From positions 11,384,037-11,448,036 of the forward strand of contig BSYO01000004.1 of assembly GCA_033239525.1 (NCBI GenBank): DNA of 64,000 bases, in the 5' to 3' direction. Of the stretch, positions 36,801 to 48,800 are shown in pieces (within the stretch, counting starts at the first letter, position 1; each line of letters begins with the position of its first letter). The position numbers and the translations under genes are program-made. The notes under the pieces are model-generated. The model saw nothing but the letters and a program-made list of their open reading frames with translations, had not been told where the DNA came from and made no database searches. The DNA comes from Nepenthes gracilis (Eukaryota > Streptophyta > Magnoliopsida > Caryophyllales > Nepenthaceae).

Positions 36801-39800
36801 AAGCCTACCACCTATAACTTTTCATAAGACCCAGCTAAGTGTATGGGATAGCAGAAAAACATATAGGTGTCATAGTACATGTCAAACACTTACTGGCCTT
36901 TTTTTATATCTACAAAAATAGATTTTCATTAACCAGTGTTCTTTGAGAAGTGCGTAGGGTGGTCATCTCCTTCCAAAAATCATCAGTTTCTGTCTCTCCA
37001 TAAAATTCAAAGGATCATGACCAGGAGAAGTGACCAAGCTTTATTATTTTTCAGCCAAGGAAATCCATGACCGATGATCCACCATGTCAACTCAAACCAT
37101 AACATTTCTTAAGGCGAGGCAAGCACTATGTACTAGGAGCTCAGTGGAGACTAAGGGAGGCTTGTTTATTGATGTGATATTCTTATGAACAAGCACCATA
37201 TGATTTATACATGCTGAAGCTTATATTTTGCTTTTTTGGACTACACAAAAACAATTTTTTATAGTTGGATGACACCCTCCGATATCATTTTGGACTGTAG
37301 ACATTTATTTCCTTACCAGTCTTAAAAAAAATGGTTGGGAACCTCATTAACACTACTAGATTTATAGCTAAGGCCCATGATTAGGTTGGAAGAATCAAGC
37401 AAGTAACCATGTTCAAAATGTCTGGTGTGATGTGACAATGAGCATGTCAAGGAGAAAGTAACTTTTCATGCCTTTCACGAGTCAGAGCAAATAGGATGGT
37501 TTGGAGCTAATATGGGTTTTTGGTCAGGAAACTAGCACACTCGTGGAGCTAGACTGATGTTAGAAGCATAACGAAACCAAGATAGGCACAGGCAACTAGT
37601 ATAATTCATGTGGGCCCCCCAGTGTTAAGATTTATGGGGCTGTTGTGCTACTAAAGATTTTTCATGAAGTAGAATTTCCTTCTCACGTTTGATGCATACT
37701 TGTCTTGGAACTAACAAAGGTCAACAATGATGTCCTCAAAAATTAAATGTGTAACCCGCTAAAAGAAAAAAAAAGAATTACAAATGGGCTTGAAGCCAAA
37801 GTGGTTGTTAGGAGTGAGGAGCAAAAGTGTGTCTCACTATCTTAAATGAAACAGCCTTATGTACTATGTGCATGCCAATAATGTTGAGGTGCAGACTAGG
37901 ATGTCGAGAGAGTGGTGACAAGAAGGCTCAGACATTTGGAGGAGCTTGATAATGTCATAATACTTTAATGAGGGATGATTGTGAGCATGTTCCGTGCTGG
38001 TGAGTAAATGCAAAATAAAGTGAACATCTTACACAAAGGTGGCCTAATGCTCGGCATTTGGTTGATGTATAGATGGTTGGCTCAACTACTCAAGGGACTA
38101 CAGCGTCAAATTAGTGTGAGCAACATGGCACTCTTCCTAATTAGATAATGAAAGGAAAGGCCTCAAGTGGAAACAAAACACTTTGGATGACATCATTAGT
38201 TACAACAGAAATTTTATTCTAATTTATTTTTCTATTTTCTTAGCTGTTTTTTAAGATTATTTTACTATTTTTTAGGATTATTTTGTTCGGTGATATTTAT
38301 AAGATTTTAGGCTGATAATAACCAGGAAACTAGTGCCCTAACGGAATTAGGAAACTCAATTATTTGGTCAGTTTTTCAAAGGAATTCCACCAGGGCACTT
38401 GTCAAGATGACATTTGGGGAATGTAATCTCAAATTTATTACTACATAGAATATATTGTGTTTATCATAAATTACTTGATTGAAGTCAAACTATAATTGTA
38501 ACAAGTGCTACCATGGCAGCCATTGGAAGACTGTGCTTTGATTGATTAGGAAACTCAACAATTAAGTTTTGGTCTTTTTATGAACCAGCAGGTAGGTTAC
38601 CACCTAACTATCACCACTGGGATGTAATTATGGCATGCTCCCAAACTAAGGCCTATTTTCCCAAATTTTCTAAAATGCAATGTAGAATGCCACAGAAATA
38701 AATGATAAATCACATCCCTGAGATCTCATCAAACAACCCCTTTCTCACCAGTTCACACAATGACATGAAGCTCAGCAACTGATACATGACCTCTCTCTCA
38801 TTTTTCTTCTCTATCTCATCTCACAAGAAACTCATAATTCTGTCTCTTAATCTTGCTAGATTCCTGCACTGAAACAAATCTGACCTGCATCTGCCTCCAC
38901 TTCTTTCTTCCTTTCACTTATGATAACTTTGCATACATGATGAGTCTTGGCGCGATAGTAGGACTCAACTGTGACGTCGAGGTTATAGTTTCTAAACACT
39001 AAGACAATCTCTTTGTAATATAAGTATAAGGTTGCGTACATATGACCCTCCCAAAGCAAGCGATGTTGGAAACCTCATGCACTAGGGCATTTTTTATACA
39101 AGAAGTTCTCACTCTAAAGTCAGATCTTTGAATGTGGCATTGAATTAAGGTGGCTTCATTTTCTATCCTTCTCCAGACAAAACTTCTCAATCAAATATGT
39201 GCCTGTTTTGCTTTGTGGTCCCATCTTGTGATCCATAGTTCTCAACTGTTTCAAAGAGCATGATAAGTGCTGGCAAATTGCTAGATACAGTTTGGCTCAA
39301 ATGCTACTTTCAATGCGAAAAATAATCTAACCTGAATTGCAATGATAGAATGGAGAGTAAATGGATAATCATCCATCAAAGGCAGTACAGATTTATAATT
39401 TATGGATTGAGCTTTTTGGTGCTATGGCATTAAGGTTTTTATACTAGTGTGTGAAGAATATGTAAAACTATAGGCAGTTTTTAACTTTTTCATCATCAGC
39501 AGTGATTTTATAACTATATATCAGCACTCATCTATGATAAGGATGGTCGATTGTACCTCTAGTTTAAGCTAGTATACAGACACCACAAAGTTGCAAGAAT
39601 CACTCACATTAAAAGCTTATTGTTGGATTGGTTAAGGGTCAGCAAACTTTCAATTCATCTCGCATTGATGTGAGGTTAGCATAACTAGGTGGAGTGTCCT
39701 TTCTGAACTAGGACCTACAATGGCTTCGTATTTGCAGCTTTTTTATGTTCAGCAATTGTTGATATACTCACAGATGGGTTAAAGTAGTATCCTGTGATAT

Positions 39801-42800
39801 AACAGGGGGTAAGAATGGCCCCGTTATGTCGTGTCATTTACTTGCTGCCTGATATTTTTCACATGCATTGCAAGTTGATAATGTAGTTTCATTTGATACA
39901 TTGTTATTTGAAAGATCAGCTAATAAGCTTTGCTTGCCAGCAAATGGCCAAGGGCCGATCAATAAACAACTGATCAACTCTATCACCATATGTCGATTAA
40001 TCAGTGGGTAACTAGTGATTACTCATTAAAATGAGTCATTGCTGACCAACTGTTTTATGGATCAAATGGAAACAGTCAAAATTCCCGAGATAAAATGGAA
40101 AATCAAGACAAGGATTTTGGACATGTTCTTCAATTTCTATCCCTTCGCAATTTAAGAAATGGCCACGCCACCATTTGAAAAGAAGCAGTAATTCTCAAAT
40201 TAAAATAAAAAATAAAAAATTGGAAGCAATTTCTAATTGTAAACCAAATGGGTTCGATACCTAACAGGTCAACCCAGAGTCCGGCCTACAGAAGAAATGC
40301 GCCCAAGAAGTAGCAGGCCATCGAAAGCTCCGCGAAAACCAAGGCCCAAAATCGGCCACAAAAGGCCCAAAGTTGGCCGTAGAAGGCTCAAACCAGCACC
40401 ACCCAAGGTGGAGCAGTGCCACGCGGGCTGTTGAAGCCTATCGCGAGACAGGCCTACCAGCATGACACAGTCCACTCTAACTCAGCCGACAAAATCTCAA
40501 CGACCATAGTCACTAGGTGGTCCCTTACGCCTGCAGAAAGACAACCCGCAGCAAGGTAACAGCCATCTATCGCAATGAGAATCTTGGCAGCTCAAAGCAC
40601 TAACGACAAGCGCATGCTGTCGGCCACTCACAAGTGCGGAGTTCGAGGGCCCAAGGAGGACTAATCAACGCCTTCTCTAAAAACCACCTCACATCCTCCA
40701 CGGGAGGAGAGAAACACAACTCATGGAGGAAAAGGAAGAACTCCAGATATTAAGGTGAGGAGAAAGCATCTCACTCTCAGGATCAATTCTTGGGGATCCT
40801 CCTCTTGAAGACTCTTTGAAGATCTAGAGACCTGCACATCGTTGGAGTGATTGATCCCATCACCAGAAGGTCAGATGACCATACAACAGATCTCTCTCTC
40901 TCTCTGGTATATTCAAACGATCACATTCTTTCCTTTTAAGCCACCCACTCACCTGAGCGCACCTCAAAACCGCTCCCCAATCGAACGCACTTCATTCTCT
41001 AGGCCGCTTCCTAGCTGAGCGCACCCTACAGTACACAGCCATCTATCTCTCAAAGCTACTTTCCAATGGAGTGCACTTCACTCTCTAAGTCGCTCCCTAG
41101 TCGAGCGCACCTTATGGAGAACAGCATTCCATCTCTTTAAGCCGCTTCCCAATAAAGAGCACTTTACTCTTTAAGCCGTTCCCAGTTGGGCGGACTTTAT
41201 TCTCTAAACCGCTCACCCGTTGAGCACACTATCGAAGCAAAGTCCTCCAGCAAATACTCAATCCACTCGTACATGCATCTAAGCATTATTTTACATTCCT
41301 CTCATCTTTCTATCTAGCTAAGAAAGTCTTCTGACTTGAGCGTCAAAGGATAAATTGGAGAACGAGGTTCGCCGACTTCTGAATTTTTGTTTGTTAGTTG
41401 TGGTGTTCAGGATCCTGATTCGAAATAATGAAAACCGGACCAGCTTCAATTCAATCTACCAGGTGAGATCAAGCGGCTCACTAATTCGTTCAATAATCCA
41501 GATCCAAAGACGCATCATTGGTGTCATCTATGGGAACGACTAAAAAATTTAACCACAATGTCCACAAAAGAAAACATGGTTAATACCTGAGCTCAAGCCA
41601 GTGCACCGGCCAGAGACGTCATCTCTTATGGCAACAACCCCACCCTGCAAGTAGTCATGGGAAATGGACAACCGGCCCCTGGAGTGCCAACACTCCCCGC
41701 CAGGATGGACATCATGCCCATGCTACTCCAGACCCTATGCATTCGTCTGGATGAGCAGCAGCTGGGAGCTACTTCCTCCCACTCCATGACTTTGACGTCC
41801 AAGAAGAGCAACTGGAACAAAAGACAGCTTATCAATAAGATCCAACGGCCTGACAACCTCAAAGCCCGAGTAGCCTCAAGCGACAAGGCCCAGACGTGGC
41901 TAGGGGACCGACTAAGCCTTGAAGGGTAGGACAAAAGCCCAGAGCGGCGGATTCCGCATTGCTCTTGAGGCAACAAGAGGCCTTCAACTAAAGAAGAAGC
42001 TTCCTACAGCACCCGGCCGAGGAAGGCCCAAAGCCGCCTAATAAAGCATTTCTCTCCAAACCACTTAGAGTTGTGGACCTCCTTTAATGTCAAGAGGAAT
42101 GCGTCATCCTCTCAGATGGAGGAGAGGGTGAGGAAGATCAAGCGGCCGATATTCAGAGGAAACCCCGATAGACATTTCAATAGCTTGAGGAGGTCATCAT
42201 TCTCGAGGGAGATCTGGAAAGTAGTTTCTCCCCATAAGATTAAGAGGCCGAACCTGGAGCTCCACAATAGAAGTTCTGATCCGATAGACCATTTGGATCA
42301 CTTCCACACTCTACTGGGTTTCCAAGGTCTCGACAACGCCAAGTGCATAAAAAAGATAGCAAGTTGGTGCACCATCATGGATGGTAGATTCTACTGACAA
42401 GGATAACCAATCTCTTACATACGGTGTCTTATACCAAAAGAGGCGAACTATGTGCCAAGCGGGGTACACATCGACATCCGTGGGTCACATGCCGTAAGTA
42501 AGAACCCAGCATTTAAAATCATGCGGTAAAGTAGCTGCTGACCCGCAATGAAAAAGGATGCCATGCCATTCGTAAAGAAGTGCAAAAACTGTCAAGTCCA
42601 TGGCGACATTCTCCACATCATCCGCACGCAGAGCTGCGGACCCCACAATCGCCATGACCATTTGCGCAGCGGGAGCTCAGCTTCGCCAAGCCATTTCTCG
42701 ACGCCTCCGGGAAGAAGCCACCCCACTGGCACGGATCTCGAAGTAGAATGCCATTGAATTCGCTGGATAGAGCATTACATGTAGATTTAGGATTTCCGAG

Positions 42801-45800
42801 GCCATAGTTGCCAACAACAAAATCTCATTCACTAGTTAATGCTTCACCTAGAACTGTCAGAGTTAGGAAATATGGCCATTTCACACTTCCGTCGTCCATC
42901 TGCAAGCAAGCAGGCAAGTGGGAGCCACAAACCGGACCGAGATGCATAGGTTGAAGACGGAGCTAGAGGACAAAAGGGGCTTCTGGGTGGACGAACCACC
43001 TTCCATATTGCGGTCTTGCCGGAAGCACTGAGGGAACCTACCACATGTGACACACCTTTCAATTTATGCTGTGAAGTTGAAGTGGCTGCCCCAGTGAAGA
43101 TTAGTCTACCCGACCTCCGACCCGAGAACTTCAACCTATAAGCAACTCCCAACAACTCAGAAAGTATCTCAACCTACTTAAAAAAGCCTGAGACATAGAA
43201 AGGCTACGCACAGCAGCTTCTTAGTAACGGATCGCTCGGTGCTATGATCAAAAGCTAAAAGCACACCAATCCAAAGTAGGGGACTTAGTTCTACGAAACA
43301 AAGCGGTAACCGGCAAAACCGCCAACAAGGAACAAATTATCTCCCACTTGGGAAAGGCTGTTCCTAGTCTTAACAATCTTCCGCAAGGGGCCGTACAAGC
43401 TATGCAACCAGAACGGAACACTGGTCCCGAGGGCATGTAACGTCACCTATCTCTAGATGCACTATCCGCGGACCACCGCTAAGCGCAGGTAAGTCAAATG
43501 CATCCATGCGGATTGCTTGAATGTCATAAACACATTTAACTTAATAAAATAATTATTTGCTTCATTCATCATGTCAATCGTCTGAATGCCTATGTGACTG
43601 CATTAATTGAAAGGTCTAGATTGCCCCTAAGTCAGATGAAATCCTTCACCTGTATTACAACCGATGTTGATCCAATCAAAGAACCTCGATTCCAGCAACT
43701 GAGTGGCCCAGATGAGGTCAAACCATAAACCTTGATTTCAATAACCAAGCGACCCAGACAAGGTCAAACAGCATGGCCCGGGGAGCTCGAGTCAAAGCCA
43801 TCCAGCAAAGCGGCCATAAAAACCTTAGGGGACTTTTTAGCATGTGTATGACAACTCCATTCTATGGGGATGAGTACCAACAGTTAGAAATGGTCAGAGG
43901 ATTAGGATCAGATACATAAACGCGACGATGTCCACAAATAGGACCGAGCACCGATATCCCGTGCGGGCCATGACCTAGACTACATCAGGGCTCGGCGGCT
44001 GTGGCAACCATACTTAGTCTACCCCAGTGAAGCTCACCAACAGACGTGCTACGATGTCCTCCCGTAGGAAATAGCACCACACTAGAAAGTCAAAGTGCTA
44101 CGACTTCCCCTCCAAGGAATGAGCGCAATCAAACAAAGGCATTCATCTAAGCCCGTCGATGATAGTAATAATGCTTAATTGACAAATAGAACCAATGCTA
44201 GACAAAGACGAATCGACACATGCTCAAAGATATCAGCAACAATGATTAAAATAATCTAGTTGATTTATTGAAGAATTAAAATGTACATCAAAGGGCATCC
44301 GTTTGCTTCAGAGATACAAAATGCCTATCTCCCGAGTGAGCAACAATCCTATGGTCGGGGGCCCCCCAGTGAATGTGGCGCAGGCCCCTCTTCTGTCTCT
44401 CGGAAGTCCACTAAGTCACCTCGGCATCGAGCTCCAGCTTCCCTTGGATCAAGGAAACCAATAGGGAAGCCTAGAACCGCCAAGGCAGCAATCCGCCTAT
44501 TGAAGTGAATGCCATCTCGGAACCTCTTGTCCCTCATGCGGCTGACTTCATCTAGGTAGAATCGAGACCTTACCTCTCCTGCAAGTCGAGCATACTCCCT
44601 CCGAAGATCAGCGAGCTACTGCTTAGTCTCCGGAAGCTCGTCTCAAGTGAAGAGATCAGATCCATTTCCCAATAATTTTCTTCCTCAAGCTCTTGGGATC
44701 TCGCTTCCGACTCGGACAGCACTCGATTAAGATAGGTGGACCGCTCTTCGCTTTGTAGAGCCTCGGCAACAGCAATGTTCATTCGGCACTCCATGTCCTC
44801 CAGCACAGTGGGATCGACATGCAACTGGGGTAGCCGAGAGATCTCAACTTCCTGCCAATGCAATACTTCCTCTGCCACTCGGAGTGCTCCCTGAATCTGC
44901 CAAGCGACATGCAACGGTCAGTCTGGAATAACGGCAAAAAGCAAGGCCGTAGAGCCAAAGAAATTTGCGACAGGGATACCTCACTATCAAATGGTCCTCT
45001 TTGATGTGATAGGCCTGGAGAATTCTCAACTCCAATTCAAGTAGGAAGTAACAGGCACCGCAAAGGTTTCGTATAATAGACCAAAGGCACCACAAAGTCG
45101 GGAGGAGGAGCCAGCATGCCCGAGGTGCCTAGGGGCTCAGGTGTTGGTGCTTCCCAGCGGGGCACTCCCTCAACGGCAACCTCGGCCTCAGGATCGTCTC
45201 CAGTTACTTTTTCATCCACCTGGTAACTACCAACACCCTCCTTCACAAAAATGGTGGGAAAGGCAAAAGCAGATACTTCCGGAGAAGATGCCACCATGAT
45301 CAGGATCCTGCACTCGATTGCAGCTGCGACAATGATCGGTTCGCCTGGCTTGCCAACCAATGGGTCCCCCATTTCGGCAGCAACACTCGTTGGGGGTTCG
45401 TTGCCCTCAACCTCTCCAGATGATTCGCCAAAACCTTGGGTCATCGATGAAGACTCATCCAAGCCTAGCCTCCTTAAGGATTCGCCAGCAACCGGAGCAG
45501 AGACCGTTGTGCAGGCCACGTTGATCTTCTAGCATTCTTCAGAAAGGGTGAGTGACGGAGGAATTGCCTCACCAAAAGCCCACTTAGGAGAGTCCTGAGA
45601 AAGCGAGTCCCTCTTTTTTCTCATGGGACGATGGGACAGTGAGGCAAAAGCATCGTCCCCCTCTATCCAGACCTCTCACTGCACATCATCCAGCGCACTC
45701 TAGAAGACCCAATGGTTAGTGTGGCGTAAGGCATCAGCGTGCTCCTCGACGAGCCTCGTCTATATTTACGCCCTCCACTCTTCATCCTTCAGCACATCAC

Positions 45801-48800
45801 CAACATAGATACTGTTGACCCTATCCCATTTATTCAAGATTTTTCAGTCGGCATCAACCACCACGAAGAAAAAGCACTCTTTCCGGCCCTTTATCGAGCT
45901 CCAATTCCCCGCGCTAATTTTGAACTTTGCGCAGGGAGTGAAAGAGACCCAGACAGCCTCTTGGTTGAACCAAAAGATCACCCTCACAGACCGGCTATCT
46001 AGGGAGTGACCCTTTATGCAAAGGAAGCTGCATAGGATTACTAGATATCGAAGAGCATTCAAACAAAGGCGAGCCACAGGGACTTCTAGCACCCTCAAGA
46101 TCTCGCACAACTCCGTTATGAAAGGTATGCAAAGACCAGCTTTCAGATATTCCTCGTAGATAGTTATGCACCCTTGACGAGGAAAGTAAGCCACATCATC
46201 AACACTAGGCACCATGTACTAGACAGTGCTCGGGATATGGTAGTTGCTATACAAAGGCAGAAACGCTCTCTCAGTGAGGATGGATGGAATATCAATGATG
46301 CCCCTGGGAGCCATTCGAAAATCAATGTAAGCTAGAGACAATGGAAAACTAAGACAAAGATAACTCAAGGATGAAAAGATGTAGAAACAGTTGGGGGCCG
46401 GAGCTTAAGTAGCTGACTCCTCGGCCCAACAATGGTGTCACTTGAGGATATCAAAGAGGCGCGTCTCCATGATGACCGCGACACGTGACCACGTCGTAGA
46501 ATGCTTGGCACGTCAATTCGTTGGGTCAATTGTATCAATTGATGCTTCGCCTCTCTGCATAGTGCGCTACCAGCCTAATGGCCCAGAGGCTTAGATCGTC
46601 GAGTCGGCAACATAGCACGGGTAATGATACACTAACACGCCTCTTTTTTAGATGTGTCAGTAGACTGGCAATGTGCAACCCTAACAGACTCGAGACATGA
46701 TCGATAGTTATGTGTCTTAACCAAGTCCCCAGGACCCATTATTACCGATTAGATTGTCAAAAGACTGAGTAATTAGTAATCCAAATTGTTAAACTGTCAG
46801 AAATCGCTCGATAGAAAACAGCATTCAAATGATTCAACTATTCACATCGTGCAAGAATATTTGAGCCATGCAATATGAAGACAAATATTACTCAAAGTTT
46901 CATTCATTAATTCCTTTTATAAAATATAAGTTTACAATAACGGATGTACAACTCAGAAGAAAATAAAAAAGAAAATAATAATACATGGATTAGCGACCCG
47001 ACTGTGGCCGTCCAACCGATCTATAGGATGAAAGAATGTAAAAGACAAGCCTCCTTGCTGACCGCTCCATCGAGAAGTTGATACAACAGCAAGAGCATGA
47101 AAAGGCCTCCCTACAAGAGCAAAGCACAATGCTGCTACTCTCACCCGGGAGGCAACCACTAGAAATTGTCCGTTGAAGCCCACCAAAGTCTTCAAGGCCG
47201 TGAGTCTCTACCAGACCCAACGCAGCATTAGAGGCTAGGACCCGGCGTGGATGTAAAAAAAAAAAAAAAAAAGATCCTCCCCTAGCAAAGGGTAGAATAG
47301 CCCTCCGCCTCACAGAGAACTACCCAACACCAGTGGGGAGATGGGGAGATCGACCCCGAAACCCGTGCCTCACTCCGTACAACATGAGGATGATTCAAGC
47401 CGAGCCCAAAAGAGGGTAACCAAGAAAGACTTTAGATGCATCCTCAGGTATCAAATTCAGACATTGGAGAACTCCAGCCAATCCCAACTATTGGCTGTGT
47501 AGATTCCATGCCAACTCTGAATTCTTACACCACTTGGCTGGTGAAGACGATTCGTGATATGAGGCCTAGAGAGCCCTTCCATTTATAGCCGGGTTAGGGG
47601 ATCAACCAATATTTAACCGAGGAGATCATGCTGATGCCAAAATATCACTCTTGGCAAAGAATCGCCAATGGCAGAGAATCAAATCGGCACCAAATCTTGC
47701 CGAACATGAGTAAGATCTCCAAAGCCCCTTGGAAAGGAACGTGCCTAGCAAGAGAAAGCGCGCAAACCTGCAGGCAACGTCCCATCAGAACATGCTGGGA
47801 GTTGAAATTTTAAACCTCCCGGCACGAGGGGCTAGTGATGGGTCCAATACCCAGTGAGCCAACCCAGAGTACAACTTGCAAAAAAGGCACTTGAGTAGCA
47901 ACAGCCCAATGAAAGCTCCGCAAAACCTAAGGCCTAAAGCTAGCCGCAAAAGGCTCAAACCGGCGCTGCCAAAGGCGGAGCAATGCCACGTGGGTGGCTG
48001 AAGCCTATCGCAGGACAGGCCCACCAACACGGCACAGTCAACTCCAACTCAACCAACAAAATCTCAACGACCATAGCCACCAGGTGGTCCCCTATGCCTT
48101 CAGAGGGACAACCCATAGGCGGCAGTAGCCAACCTGTCACAATGAGAATCTTGGCTGCTCAGAGCAGTAATGACAGGCGCATACCGTCGACCACTTACAA
48201 GCGTGAAGTTGGAGAACCCAAGGAGGACTAACTAGCGCCCTCTCTGAAAACCACCTCATATTTTCCACAAGGGGAGAGAGACACAACTCATGGAGGAAGG
48301 GGAAGAGCTCTAGAGACTAATGCGATGAGAAAGCATCTTCCTCTCAGGATCGATCCCTGGGGATCCTCCTCTTAAAGACTCTTTGAAGATTCGGCAACCC
48401 ACACGCCGTTCGAGTGATCAGTCCCATCACCAGGAAGTTAGATGACTATACGATGGATCTCTCTCTTTGGCATACTCAAACAATCATATTCTTCCCTTTT
48501 AGGCCAACCACTCACCTAGGCGCACCTTAAAGCCGCTTCCCAATTAAGCACACTTCACTCTCTAAGCCACTCTCTAACTGAGTGCACCCTACGGAGCACA
48601 ACCATTTGTCTCTCAAAGCTGCTCCCCAATCAAGCGGACTTCACTCTCTAAGCCGCTCCCTAGCCGAGCGCATCTTACGAAGCACAGCCTTTCATCTCTC
48701 TAAGCCACTCCCCAGTCAAGTTCATTTTACTCTCTAAGCCGCTCCCTAACTAAGCGCACCCTACAGAGCATAGCCATCCACCTTTCAAAACCGCTCCCCA

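Noticed and set aside
40966..41235. Regularly spaced repeats that could look like a CRISPR array
   Set aside because: Repeat and spacer are both part of an 86-bp tandem unit inside an LTR, in plant nuclear DNA.
43248..43436. 62-codon minus-strand frame
   Set aside because: It is the reverse-strand shadow of the integrase C-terminal block read on the plus strand.
45251..45532. 93-codon plus-strand frame
   Set aside because: It is antisense to the extra ORF of the Tat-like element and shows no domain of its own.
46953..47313. Minus-strand frames of 80-107 codons
   Set aside because: They lie in the 3' untranslated part of the Tat-like element, run through a homopolymer and show no domain.
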